A stretch of 64,000 bases of DNA, from positions 1 through 64,000 of the forward strand of contig JBJEVT010000003.1 of assembly GCA_051884615.1 (NCBI GenBank), read 5' to 3'. This DNA comes from UBA1724 sp051884615. Its GTDB lineage: Bacteria; Verrucomicrobiota; Lentisphaeria; Oligosphaerales; Oligosphaeraceae. The translations under genes were made by a program, and so were the position numbers. The notes below the pieces were generated by a model that was not told the DNA's origin, did no database searches, and saw only the letters and a program-made list of their open reading frames with translations. Shown here piece after piece: positions 24,923 to 34,511 of this stretch (positions within the stretch are counted from its first letter, which is position 1; every line of letters begins with the position of its first letter).

Positions 24923-27900
24923 TCAGCGGGTTGCGTCCACCTGCAAGGTCTTTCCCTGGGCGGTAATCCACATCCCTGCGCCGGAATTCACCCGGAGGAG
25001 GCAATCAAACTCGGGAAAATTTTCTGTTTGGGAGAAGGCGGGATGAGAGCGAAGACGGACAAGTTTGGCCACGGGCAGGGGGTTGTGCACGCGGAAGGAG
25101 ACACCCCGGGAGGAAACACCCGCAAACTCCAGACGGATGTCCGGATTGTCGCAAAGAATGGGATTCCCCAGAATGACCTCGCCGGACACCCCCGCAGGCA
25201 GGGCAAAATACCCCACGCCCTCGTCATCCACAGGGAGAGGATGCCATTCGTCCCCCTTCCACAAAGCCAAGGCACTCCCATGGGGATTCAGTCCCCGTAT
25301 CCGCAAGGGCAGAGGATCCTCCGATCCCCTGTCGAGACAACGCCAAACCACAGCCCCCTCCTCCGCTTGAAAATCCAGTCCTTCCGCCTCTTCCAGGAGG
25401 CTTCCCTGGAGTGCCCCCCCGAAAGCCTTCTTCCCTCTTCCCAGCACCTCCTCTTTCCGCACCGACAACTCCTCCGGCCCGGAAAAGGCTTTCTGGGACA
25501 ATTGCACCAGGAAGGAGAAGCGCCGCACCTGCCCTTTCTCCCAAGAAACGGGGGGAAGATAGACGCCCACCCGTTCCCGGCAATTCCATGCGTTCGTCAC
25601 GTCCAAACGGAGGTCTAGCCTTTCTTCCTGAAGGGAGAAAAGAAGAGGGACAGCCAGATCACTGGGGAAGAGCGCCACGCCCCCCCGGGGAGCCAGAGGG
25701 AGGGAAAGGGGGAGGGAAAGGGAAGAGAGCTCCCCCGTTTCCCTTCCGGAGGGAGTCTCCACCACATACTTCCAGCGCGCAGGCAGAGAGGGCATGAGCC
25801 CCAGGCTCATCAGACGCAGGGAAACCACCTCCTCTGCCGCCAGGGCCTTCTGCGCCCGCAGTTCCAGTTCCACGCGCACCGTCGTCTCTCCCTTGGGAGA
25901 AGGCCGGAAGGCCGTCAAATCCACCTGGGAAGCCAGGATCCCTTCCGGCTCTTGGAAGCGGTATCGAATGTGATTGGCCTCTCCCGAAGCGGAGACAATG
26001 GACATGGCAGCCGCCATGTGGTCCTCCTGCGTTCCCTCCTTCCTTTGGAGGACAGGCATGGGCTGGAACGCCTTGCATACCTGGATGATTCCGGTTTCAA
26101 TCACCCGGGGCACCAGATTCCGGGCATCCTGCATGATGCCCAACTGACCTTGGGCCTCCCCGGTATGCCAGTAGGAATGTTGGAGATACAATTCCCGTTC
26201 GTCCCGCACAAAAGCACTGGGGGCCTGGGAGACGGAGCAGATGGAGTTCTGGTTGTCGGCACACATCAATCCCCGCATCCGCTCATCCGTGAAGGAGTAG
26301 GAGCCCGTGGCAGCCCAGGTGCCGTCTTCCCCTTCCAACACCCAGTACAAGGCCATCTGACGGTCGACGCGGACCGGTTCATGCCATTCCACCTGGGCGC
26401 TATGGGGATAGAAACGACGCAAGATTCTTCCCCCGCCGTAGAGGGTGGCCTGCACAATAGGGTGGGTATAGGAGGCCTTCAGGGAAGCCACCGTCCAAAG
26501 TCCCTCTCGAAAGACCTCGCCGTTCCCCGGTTCTCCGTCCCGTGTCAGATCGGAGGAGAAGGAGACCTGTTGGAATCGTGGGCCGGAGCTAGCGCAGGAA
26601 GCGTAGGAGAAATCCCAGGGTTTTTCCCCTGGGGGGGTAGGAATTTCCAGGTGCCATCCTTCCCATTTTCCCGGCGTCTTCCAGGTGGCCATTCCCCGAG
26701 GCTGGGGGGCATAGCCCTCCGCCGTCAAGCGCAGGAATTGTTCCTGCGCCCTCTTGGGGTTCTCCGAAAGATCCCATCCTCTCCAGAATCGCAAATGCCA
26801 GGGTGCCATTTCGTTGTGGGGATTGGGCAGAAGATTTCCCACCACCCGGCTCCCCCCAGCCAACTCTCCGCCAAAGAATTTCCAGAAGAGTTCCCGAGGA
26901 TTTCTCTGTTCTTCCCGGGTTGGCATCCGTTGGATGGGGCCGGCGAACCAGGCTCGTTCCCCCGGAGTTCCTGGACTCTCCTCCCTTTCCCAGAGGAATC
27001 CGGGAATGGCTTGAAAGCCTCCCCGGGAAAAAGAGTGGCAAGCTTGGGAAAGCCGGGCGAAGCTTTCGCTTTCCGTCCCCCGCTGGAGCAAAATCAGGAA
27101 ATCCATTCCCATCCCCTCTGCAGCTTCCTGCAAGGATTTCTCCTGTCCCTCTGGGGCCAGACAGACGACACCCCGATGCCATTGACGCTCTTCTGGCAGC
27201 AATTCCATCCCGAAGGCGGGATTTCCATATTGCGCCACAAGCTGATCGGGCGTCAGGGACGGGGCCCCTTCTTGAAAGAGCCAAAGCTCAGAGAGAAGAG
27301 TGAATTCTCCCGTTCCCCCCTCGCTCCGACGGAAATCCAGCAAGGCATATCCTTGTTCCAAGGCTTCGGGAGGGAGTTCCCAGAGCTGGAAAAACGGCCC
27401 CTCCTTCTGGTCCAAGCGTGGCAAAGGCAATTCCCCCAACAGATGACTCGTGCCGTCGGCGTCAACCCAGGAGACCACCAAATCCCGGGCTCCCTCCGGT
27501 TGGGTGCTCCAAACCAAAAGCCCCACCAGGCAACGACGATCCCCTTGCAAGTCATCAAAACGATAGCGGAATCCCCCCTCATCTGCCCCTCGCCCACTGG
27601 CCGCGGTGGGATGGAAAATGTCCATCCAGGGCCGCCGCACCAGCCAGTTCCGGGAGGGCTCTGGCAGACGTCCCTGCCCGACCTTCCGCCGATATAGCAC
27701 ATCCGTCACACCTCCCACTTGGACATAGCCTTTTACGCCAAAGCCTTCGGGCACGCGTTCCTCCATCACCTGGCGATACCATTGACGGAGATCCTGGCTC
27801 ACCGACACATTTCCCCGGGTTCTGGGAGAAAGAGGGGGGGTCTTTTGCGGGATGGTCGGCGGAGGAGCATTCCGGGCCGCATAGCGAAGCAGATTCGCCA

Positions 27901-28759
27901 TCAAGGCCAGCCCATGGCCCTCCCGCAAGACAAATCCCTCTCCGAAAGCCCAGTGGAAGGCGTCGTAGAAAAAATAGCGGGAGGCGGTGGTGAAGAGAGC
28001 CAATGTTCCCTTGCCCACTTCCCGGAGGGCCAGAAAAGGAGGACGTTCCCGCCAGAGCCCCTCCTGGGGCATTCCCGTCGCCATGCTTGCCCGAAGATAG
28101 GAGCCGCAACTCTCCTCTCCCGTCACCAGGATGGTCCATTCCGATGATGGCTGGCTCATGGTGTAGGTGCGCACATAGGCATAGCTAAAATCCAGGGGAA
28201 GATAGAGAAAGGGGATTTCCCGGGTGACGGGATGGCTCCGATGCAAAGCCGTGGTCTTCAGATATCGGTAAGCCAGTCCACGCACCTGCACCAGAGTGTT
28301 TTCGGGGCGTCGATCCATAGGGATGTCATTGCAGACCCTCACCCCATATCGTTCTAGAAAAGGATTGAGCTGGCGAGGAAAATCATCTATGGCATAGTAG
28401 CTGGGACCGGGAAGCAAAATCAGGCCTCCTCCCTCCCGGAGATATTCGTCCAACCACTCCCCCAATTCCGGGGTGATGGCCTGGGTTCCGGCATGCAATT
28501 GGGGGATCATGCCCACCACCAGAGGATACTGGCGGAGTTTTTCCCGGGTCACTTCCTGATAATAGCCGAAATCCAGGTCGAATCCCTCCTGCGCATAGGC
28601 CTCCACGGCGACAGGATCCAGCCCGTCCAGTCCCTGGCTGGCCGTATCCAGGGAGGCGAGACAGAGGACAGGGATTCTCTCTTTTCCGGGAAGGAGCGGC
28701 GAAAAAAGGAATCCAGCGGCTAAGAAGAGCAGGGGAAGAATGGAGAAGCAACGGTTCAT
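24923..28759 (-). CDS. Very large secreted protein, related to its 912-residue neighbour; function unknown
   Basis: A 1278-residue protein with a signal peptide (CFSILPLLFLAAGFLFSPL). The first ~300 residues resemble a class-I glutamine-amidotransferase-like flavodoxin fold (YPLVVGMIPQL, GEWLDEYLREGGGLILLPGPSYY). A middle portion (~550-640, GMGMDFLILLQ, FQAIPGFLWERE) recalls a degenerate PHP phosphoesterase domain. Near residue 830, MCADNQNSICS aligns with HLGSDQMNDYHN of the neighbour, supporting paralogy. The C-terminal third is beta-rich and probably several sandwich domains. It starts within the stop of the upstream gene (ATGA) and is followed 20 bp later by the phosphoesterase. No catalytic site can be assigned; glycan binding or hydrolysis is only a guess from context. 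Confidence 0.7.
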   Translation of the reverse strand: MNRCFSILPLLFLAAGFLFSPLLPGKERIPVLCLASLDTASQGLDGLDPVAVEAYAQEGFDLDFGYYQEVTREKLRQYPLVVGMIPQLHAGTQAITPELGEWLDEYLREGGGLILLPGPSYYAIDDFPRQLNPFLERYGVRVCNDIPMDRRPENTLVQVRGLAYRYLKTTALHRSHPVTREIPFLYLPLDFSYAYVRTYTMSQPSSEWTILVTGEESCGSYLRASMATGMPQEGLWRERPPFLALREVGKGTLALFTTASRYFFYDAFHWAFGEGFVLREGHGLALMANLLRYAARNAPPPTIPQKTPPLSPRTRGNVSVSQDLRQWYRQVMEERVPEGFGVKGYVQVGGVTDVLYRRKVGQGRLPEPSRNWLVRRPWMDIFHPTAASGRGADEGGFRYRFDDLQGDRRCLVGLLVWSTQPEGARDLVVSWVDADGTSHLLGELPLPRLDQKEGPFFQLWELPPEALEQGYALLDFRRSEGGTGEFTLLSELWLFQEGAPSLTPDQLVAQYGNPAFGMELLPEERQWHRGVVCLAPEGQEKSLQEAAEGMGMDFLILLQRGTESESFARLSQACHSFSRGGFQAIPGFLWEREESPGTPGERAWFAGPIQRMPTREEQRNPRELFWKFFGGELAGGSRVVGNLLPNPHNEMAPWHLRFWRGWDLSENPKRAQEQFLRLTAEGYAPQPRGMATWKTPGKWEGWHLEIPTPPGEKPWDFSYASCASSGPRFQQVSFSSDLTRDGEPGNGEVFREGLWTVASLKASYTHPIVQATLYGGGRILRRFYPHSAQVEWHEPVRVDRQMALYWVLEGEDGTWAATGSYSFTDERMRGLMCADNQNSICSVSQAPSAFVRDERELYLQHSYWHTGEAQGQLGIMQDARNLVPRVIETGIIQVCKAFQPMPVLQRKEGTQEDHMAAAMSIVSASGEANHIRYRFQEPEGILASQVDLTAFRPSPKGETTVRVELELRAQKALAAEEVVSLRLMSLGLMPSLPARWKYVVETPSGRETGELSSLSLPLSLPLAPRGGVALFPSDLAVPLLFSLQEERLDLRLDVTNAWNCRERVGVYLPPVSWEKGQVRRFSFLVQLSQKAFSGPEELSVRKEEVLGRGKKAFGGALQGSLLEEAEGLDFQAEEGAVVWRCLDRGSEDPLPLRIRGLNPHGSALALWKGDEWHPLPVDDEGVGYFALPAGVSGEVILGNPILCDNPDIRLEFAGVSSRGVSFRVHNPLPVAKLVRLRSHPAFSQTENFPEFDCLLRVNSGAGMWITAQGKTLQVDATR

Positions 28760-31494
28760 CGTGTAGGCTCCAAGGAAATGCAGTATTCTAGGGAGAGGCT
28801 CTCTCCCGGGGAAACATTACGGATCTCCTGCCAGGCATAGGCCAGAAGGAATCCTTCCTCCCCCCAGCGCCAGGCATGCACCCTCCAGGAACCAGCCATC
28901 TCCGGGGAAGGATGAAAATGGTAGACACCGCAGGGATCCCCTGTGATTTCCAATGCCTCCTTGAAGTCAAGGGACGGACCACAGGACGCTTTTCTCAAAA
29001 GGGAAGGACAGTTCTGAATGTCCCATTCCTTACTCTCGGGCAAGGGGGAAATGCCCGGCTGAAGCAACTCCTCCAGGGGAACGCCATTCAAACGCAGCCC
29101 CGGCTTGAGAAGATGGAGGGACTGCCCCACCACCACCCCCTCTTTCGGAACAGCGTATCTCCGCAGGAAATGAAGAACAAGGTGAAAACGCACCTCCACG
29201 GAAGAACGGGGAAGCCAACGGGGAATCTCCAACTCCCCCTCCAGCCACCAGAGACGACTCCTTTGGGTAACCCAGGTGGGCCGAAAACATCGCCCCCCAT
29301 GCCCCCGCCACACAGCCCCGGAATGCTCTTGCCAACTGCCTCGACAAAGGCAGGAGAGACGATGCTCCTCTGCCGTGCATCGCCCCAACCAACGCTCCTG
29401 GTCGTTCAGATAATCCCACCGTCCCCCAGGAAGGAAAGCCAAGGGACTGGGATGGAAAGACTTGAAATTTGCGGTCATGCTCGAGACCTCAATGCCGGAG
29501 GGCATCAAAGAGGACCAAGGGACGGAGGAGGTGAGCCGCACATAATCCCCCCAGGCGAAGCCACAGGTCACGAAACCATAGGGTTCATAGAAACGGCGGC
29601 CAATGCCCAGCATCCCCCGTTCCTCCTCCTGGAAGACGTTGTGATAGTCATTCATCTGATCGCTTCCCAGGTGAGCCCAGAAATGCCGATTTCTCGTATA
29701 CAAGGGATAACTGGCGATCAATCGGCTTCCATCCTCACACTGGGCAGACAGGGTCAATCGCAGATCCTCGTGCAACACCAAGGTTTCCCGATGGCGAAAC
29801 ACCCTTTCCCCTCCCCCATACCTCCGGAATTCCTGGGTGCCATTCTTCACCACAATCCATTGAAAAGGAGAATCTGACTCCAAGGAGATTTCCAAGGTGG
29901 CGGTCTCTCCCTCGTCCCATTCATACCAATATCCTTCCCAATCGTCGTCCATCAATCCCGGCCCATACAACCCGAAATCCCGCAGACGGCAGGCGCCGGT
30001 GGCCACAAAGGTACGATGGCGATTTTCCGTCACTCCCTTTCGCCATTCTGTCACAGAGGGAGCCAGCACATAGGTATGCCATCGCTCCCGGGCAGGGTCC
30101 TTCCCCCGATTGACGGTGACCGGACTGAGAGCACTGACGCTGCCCACCCGTCGAAGATACTCTTCCAAGGAGGATTTCCCTGTATATTCCACCAAGTTAT
30201 ACCCTCCTTGGCGCCACAAGGGATAGCGGTTTTTCCCCGTGCGGGCATAGACGGCGGCGTAGCCGTTCCGCTTCACCAGCAGGTCTTCCAGCAGATTGGA
30301 ATGGGGATAGCGGAGGCGCTGCTCCGGAAGATCCTCCACGGAAAAGACCACACTGGCATTCCCCTCCTCGTCCACCTGCTCGTACCCAGGCTCCACTACC
30401 AGCGCACTCTGCCGCCCGCACCACTCCCGGAACGCTTTCCACCCCTCTGGCGTAAGGGAGGCATAATTCTCCAAAAGGATGAGAATCTCCACACCTGCCG
30501 CCACGCTGCGATGGCAAAACTCCTCTCGGTCCATGCCAGCAGGCAAACTTCCCAAAAACATCCGGAAAGGGTGGCGGCGATGCAATCTGGACTGTTCTTC
30601 CTCGGAGACGCACCGGAAGGAGAATCGTCGTTCCCCTTCCCCCTCGGAAGACAAGGAACAAAGACTCTTCGCCGGCTCCACTTTCGTCTTTTCGCTGGCT
30701 GTCCGCCCAAAAAGTGCCAAAAGAAATGCCAATCCCGCTCCCTCCCTCTGCTCCAGAAGATAGCCTTGGAAGCGCTCAAGATAGCCACTGGAGAGCCAAA
30801 GGGGAGCCGAAGCAGGGAAAAGCACCACCTGCCCTGCCCCGTAGGAACGGGTGGCGGCGAAGACCGGCGCCCTCACGGCACCGGCTCCCCCATGGGCGTA
30901 ATTCCCCTGGGAGAAGGGAGCACTGACACAACTTTCCGCTCCCCGGAGCAGGGGTGACCAGGCGGAAGAAAGGTGTTGACAGGTCAATTGCTGGGTGCCG
31001 TGTCCGCCACCCACCACCACCTCCAACGCAGAAATGCCGGGAACAAAACACTGCGCCAGCACCGTATCCCCCCCATCCAGATTGGGAATTCTTCCCCGGC
31101 GCGAAGGATTCTCCTCCCGGATTTCGTTGAAGACGCATTGTGCCTCCAGAGGGGCCAGCAATTCCGCCAGGGTTCCCTCGCTTCGCCCATAGGATTCCGA
31201 GAAGAAAATCATCAATCCCATCCCCTGCGACACTCCATGGAGAATGGGCGGGATCCATTGGCGGAAAAGCGCGCTGTCATCCTGGCCGTGTCCTGGCATG
31301 GGAGTGCGCATCAGCACCAGGCAATGACACTCCCGAAGATGGGACTCTCCCAATTGGGAGAGAAAACATCCGTGGCACTGGAATCCCCGGGCCTCCAATC
31401 TGCGCACCAGTTCCGGATCCAGAAGATGACGGAATTGTCCTTCCCCACTGGCTGAGGCGACAAATAAGAGTTGACGAGGACGTGAACTATCCAT
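28756..31494 (-). CDS. Large 912-residue protein related to its 1278-residue neighbour; function unknown
   Basis: A 912-residue protein without a clear signal peptide (MDSSRPRQLLFVASASGEGQ). The domain order parallels the neighbour: an N-terminal amidotransferase-like region (CLVLMRTPMPG, HGVSQGMGLMIFFSESYG), then a degenerate PHP-like segment (~330-400, RSVAAGVEILILLENYASL, LVVEPGYEQVDEEG), a region ending FWAHLGSDQMNDYHN near residue 607, and a beta-rich C-terminus. If both are real paralogues, one is cytoplasmic or exported by another route and the other secreted. It overlaps the GH38-like gene by 8 bp and the 1278-residue gene by 4 bp, so all three are translationally coupled. I do not recognise a described family. 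Confidence 0.68.
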   Translation of the reverse strand: MDSSRPRQLLFVASASGEGQFRHLLDPELVRRLEARGFQCHGCFLSQLGESHLRECHCLVLMRTPMPGHGQDDSALFRQWIPPILHGVSQGMGLMIFFSESYGRSEGTLAELLAPLEAQCVFNEIREENPSRRGRIPNLDGGDTVLAQCFVPGISALEVVVGGGHGTQQLTCQHLSSAWSPLLRGAESCVSAPFSQGNYAHGGAGAVRAPVFAATRSYGAGQVVLFPASAPLWLSSGYLERFQGYLLEQREGAGLAFLLALFGRTASEKTKVEPAKSLCSLSSEGEGERRFSFRCVSEEEQSRLHRRHPFRMFLGSLPAGMDREEFCHRSVAAGVEILILLENYASLTPEGWKAFREWCGRQSALVVEPGYEQVDEEGNASVVFSVEDLPEQRLRYPHSNLLEDLLVKRNGYAAVYARTGKNRYPLWRQGGYNLVEYTGKSSLEEYLRRVGSVSALSPVTVNRGKDPARERWHTYVLAPSVTEWRKGVTENRHRTFVATGACRLRDFGLYGPGLMDDDWEGYWYEWDEGETATLEISLESDSPFQWIVVKNGTQEFRRYGGGERVFRHRETLVLHEDLRLTLSAQCEDGSRLIASYPLYTRNRHFWAHLGSDQMNDYHNVFQEEERGMLGIGRRFYEPYGFVTCGFAWGDYVRLTSSVPWSSLMPSGIEVSSMTANFKSFHPSPLAFLPGGRWDYLNDQERWLGRCTAEEHRLSCLCRGSWQEHSGAVWRGHGGRCFRPTWVTQRSRLWWLEGELEIPRWLPRSSVEVRFHLVLHFLRRYAVPKEGVVVGQSLHLLKPGLRLNGVPLEELLQPGISPLPESKEWDIQNCPSLLRKASCGPSLDFKEALEITGDPCGVYHFHPSPEMAGSWRVHAWRWGEEGFLLAYAWQEIRNVSPGESLSLEYCISLEPTR

Positions 31495-33568
31495 GGTGTT
31501 TTTCCCGACGAAGCTGCCAAGGACCGAAGGTCATGTCAGCCATCTCCCAGTGTTGGGATTGACCAGAGGCGTTGAAGAACCACCATGCTCCCTCCCGATC
31601 CTTGCCGGCAGGCACCACCTCCTTCGGCAACGTCTCCCAACCGGGAGGCACCAGGGGAGTCCAGGGAATCCTTTGCGCTGCCAACGGGAACTCCATCCCC
31701 AGACGGTGCCACTCCCCACGACAATATGCCCCCGCATCCCCGCAGAGGGCGAAGTGGTACTCCTTGGGGCCATTGTCCCAATGGAAGGTCTCGGGGGTGA
31801 CGGGGAACCAAGGCGCCCACCGTTTCACTGGACTACGCAGGAGGAGGTTTTCCATTCCCCCTTGTCGGAAGGCATGGGCCGGAGTGTTCTCGTTCAGCCA
31901 CAGGAACCGTTTCCCGAAGGACAGGAAGTGAGAAACGGGGAAAGCGTCTCCGCAGGGAAATTTCCGGGGATACTCCTTCCGGTGGCAGGTGCCAAAAAGA
32001 GAATCCCCCTCCCCTTCCCGCCAATCCTCCCCCGGCAAGGATAGACGCAGGGCGAACTCGGTGGAGTTTCCCAGAAAGTCCAGATGGAGATCCACCTCCA
32101 TCCACGGACAGTCCCGATGAAGCCGTAGAATCCGAATGGCCCGAATCCGAGAAAAACCTGGCCAATAGCGACGGAAGGCGGCGTCAAAATACTCCGTTCG
32201 CAGGGAAAGCACCTCTCCCTCCTGGCAGAATCGACTTCTACTCTCCTGGAAAAGAGAATGGGACGGGGATTCGCCATACTCTTCTGTCCATAGAGTGCCA
32301 TGCTCCTCCCGGGCCACCAATTGGGGCACGGGCACGGGCAACCCGCCCCACTGTAACCCCTCCACCACGCCGCCGCGCCCCAAAATGCGCCATCCCCCAT
32401 GAAGAACCTCCCCCTGGATTTCCTCCCGCTCCTCTTCCTGACTCCCTCCGAGGGAGGGCAACAGGGGATGCCAAGGAAGCGCTTGGGGAAGGTTCGCCAA
32501 AGCGCCCAAGGAAGCCTGGCCAATTTCCCCCAGCCTTTCCCCATTCTCCGGAATGTGACAACCACAGATGGCGTCATGGAATTGCAAAAGAGCCAGATTC
32601 TCCCAAATCCCCTGGGGGATCTCCGCCCCGCTGTTCAAAGCGGCATGGACAACATTTTCCACCTGACGAGGAAGTCTCTTGCTCTCGTTCCGGGTGACGT
32701 GACATCCCGTGAAAATCCTGGAGAAATCATCCTCCGGCCCAAATACCGGCGCCATCTCCCAATCCCCAATGGATTCGCAATAGGCGAGATGCGTGCTGAA
32801 ACCCACCTGAATTCCCTGGGGAGCATAAACCCGGGACAACGCCTCCACCAGAGGAACGATGTCCGGACAGAGGTCATGTTCTTCTCCCATGACCGTGACC
32901 AAAGCCTCCGAAAGACCACTCCGCCGCGCCCCCTGAATGGCTCTCTCCAGTTCGTGACGCAACTTCTCCTTCCGCTGCTCTGGATCGCCGGAGGGCTCGT
33001 CAGGATTGTCCGGGCAGCCCCAGCCCCAGGACATGCCATCTGGCGTGTTCGCCACACAACGAAAGGACATTCCATCCTGCCCTTTCCAAAGAAAACGCCC
33101 CGGTGGCTCTACCCCCCGTTCATGGGGCATCCTTCCCGCTTTGTAGTAGGAATACCCGCACTCCCGCAACAACTGGGGAAGCTGAGAGGGAACCCCAAAG
33201 GCATCCTCAAAGGCTCCCACGCGAACCGTGTATCCAAATTCCTCCTGCCAATACCGACGCCCCTCCTGGATGTTCCAAACCACGGACATGCCGGAGGAGA
33301 GGTTCAGGTCCGGAATGGAAAGACTCCCCCCTATCCACTCCAGACGCCCCTCTTCCAAAAAGCGGGAAATCCGCTTCTTTCTTTCCGGACGCCCCCCCAC
33401 GTACTCCCGTAAAGGCAAGGTCTGGGAAAAGGAAAAGGTGAAGGACGGATACTCCTCCAACATCCTTAACACCTGGTCATACAACGACTCCCGACGTTCC
33501 CGATACCAAGCGACCGGACGACGCCAGACCAAGTCAAAATGCTGGTGGGGGACAATGTGAATCCGCAT
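31487..33568 (-). CDS. GH38-like alpha-mannosidase family protein
   Basis: A 693-residue protein. The N-terminal domain has the GH38 metal-site start IHIVPHQHFDLVWRRP, the helix FLEEGRLEWIGGSLSIPDLNLSSG, and GAFEDAFGVPSQLPQLLRECGY, where the Asp of EDAFG falls at the usual nucleophile (DxFG). GEEHDLCPD and ALLQFHDAICGCHI match the later metal and helical-domain motifs. The C-terminal half is beta-rich. Family members release alpha-linked mannose; the substitutions (HQH for HSH, EDAF for PDSF) make another specificity possible. No signal peptide, so probably cytoplasmic. ATG 33568 gives the family N-terminus; an earlier codon at 33622 lies inside the upstream gene. Confidence 0.82.
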   Translation of the reverse strand: MRIHIVPHQHFDLVWRRPVAWYRERRESLYDQVLRMLEEYPSFTFSFSQTLPLREYVGGRPERKKRISRFLEEGRLEWIGGSLSIPDLNLSSGMSVVWNIQEGRRYWQEEFGYTVRVGAFEDAFGVPSQLPQLLRECGYSYYKAGRMPHERGVEPPGRFLWKGQDGMSFRCVANTPDGMSWGWGCPDNPDEPSGDPEQRKEKLRHELERAIQGARRSGLSEALVTVMGEEHDLCPDIVPLVEALSRVYAPQGIQVGFSTHLAYCESIGDWEMAPVFGPEDDFSRIFTGCHVTRNESKRLPRQVENVVHAALNSGAEIPQGIWENLALLQFHDAICGCHIPENGERLGEIGQASLGALANLPQALPWHPLLPSLGGSQEEEREEIQGEVLHGGWRILGRGGVVEGLQWGGLPVPVPQLVAREEHGTLWTEEYGESPSHSLFQESRSRFCQEGEVLSLRTEYFDAAFRRYWPGFSRIRAIRILRLHRDCPWMEVDLHLDFLGNSTEFALRLSLPGEDWREGEGDSLFGTCHRKEYPRKFPCGDAFPVSHFLSFGKRFLWLNENTPAHAFRQGGMENLLLRSPVKRWAPWFPVTPETFHWDNGPKEYHFALCGDAGAYCRGEWHRLGMEFPLAAQRIPWTPLVPPGWETLPKEVVPAGKDREGAWWFFNASGQSQHWEMADMTFGPWQLRREKHHG

Positions 33569-33588
33569 GACCGACTCTCCCTTCTCCC

Positions 33589-34326
33589 TCAGGGATTCCC
33601 CAGCACGCCCTTGTAACTCCACATCAGACGCTCGTCCCGATAATCCGCCAACATCGCCGCCAAGGACTGACTCTCACAGTGACCATCCACAAAAACCAGG
33701 TTCTTGTCCCCTTCATGACGATTCTGGGAATAGTCCATCTCTTTCCGGCTCTCCCCAGACTCCGCTGTAATGTCCTCCATAGGATAATACAACCAGGGAC
33801 GCGCCCCGAACACCGTCTCCGTGGCACTGGCATTGTCCCCAAAGAGAATCAACTGGCTGGGGCGGGGAATCCGAACCGAACGACAGGTCTGAGTGCCGGG
33901 CACATTGATGTCCACCCACCCATTCCAATGGTGAAGGTACACATTCTTCCCGTACGCTACGTACTCTCCGGCTCCTTGATGACTCCCGCCACGCTCGGAG
34001 GGACAGCTGAATACCCGGGAATTCCCCTCGTTGTTCCGCCAACTCTCCGTGTTGCTTACCCTCCCCACATACCCGTTGATGAGGTGAAACCAATACACGT
34101 TGTTGTCCACCGCCGCATCCGTATACACCTGACCCGGAGGAATAAAGTCATCGTTGTCATCCGCATACAACACCGCCGCCAACCCTTGCTGACGCAGGTT
34201 GTTCACACAACTGATCTTCCGGGCACGGGCACGGGCCTTGCTCAAAGCCGGCAGCAACATGGCCGCCAAAATGGCAATGATGGCAATCACAACCAAAAGC
34301 TCAATCAAGGTGAATCGACTCTTCAT
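33589..34326 (-). CDS. Prepilin-type secreted protein (H-X9-DG family), first gene of the reverse operon
   Basis: A 245-residue protein starting MKSRFTLIELLVVIAIIAIL, a prepilin leader and helix, then LPALSKARARARKISCVNNLRQQG. The C-terminal H-EGDKNLVFV-DG shows exact H-X9-DG spacing. It lacks the Cys-rich middle of the two upstream paralogues. It is 20 bp before the GH38-like gene and 73 nt or so after a strong promoter, making it the leading gene of the 14-kb block. An exported, possibly substrate-binding surface subunit is plausible from context; the family role is undetermined. Confidence 0.85.
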   Translation of the reverse strand: MKSRFTLIELLVVIAIIAILAAMLLPALSKARARARKISCVNNLRQQGLAAVLYADDNDDFIPPGQVYTDAAVDNNVYWFHLINGYVGRVSNTESWRNNEGNSRVFSCPSERGGSHQGAGEYVAYGKNVYLHHWNGWVDINVPGTQTCRSVRIPRPSQLILFGDNASATETVFGARPWLYYPMEDITAESGESRKEMDYSQNRHEGDKNLVFVDGHCESQSLAAMLADYRDERLMWSYKGVLGNP

Positions 34327-34382
34327 GATCTGGCAATCTCCTCGCGTCTGAAACAAAAACAGGGACTTTTTATGAAAACATG

Positions 34383-34398
34383 GTAACTGTTTGTAAAC
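34383..34398 (-). promoter_or_regulatory. Operator-like motif just downstream of the operon promoter
   Basis: On the + strand GTAACTGTTTGTAAAC; read on the operon strand it contains CAAACAGTTAC, the same 11 bases found upstream of the regulator gene (21507-21517). It lies 9 bases downstream of the -10, around the expected transcription start, where a repressor would block initiation. TGTAAAC also fits the loose GntR half-site style yGTNNAC. Confidence 0.55.
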
Positions 34399-34406
34399 TT
34401 TGGATA

Positions 34407-34435
34407 AATATATTCCCTGAAAGAAAGAACGTCAA
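34407..34435 (-). promoter_or_regulatory. Strong sigma70-like promoter of the 20-34 kb operon
   Basis: On the reverse strand TTGACG (34430-34435) and TATATT (34407-34412) are separated by exactly 17 bases, a near-consensus sigma70 arrangement. Transcription would start near 34399-34400, giving a leader of about 73 nt to the prepilin ATG at 34326. Confidence 0.7.
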
Positions 34436-34511
34436 GTGTTCCCCATCTTTTGGGGTGTGTGATGACAGGCGGGGGGATTTCTCCCATGGGGGGAGGGGGG
34501 AAAATGAAAAC

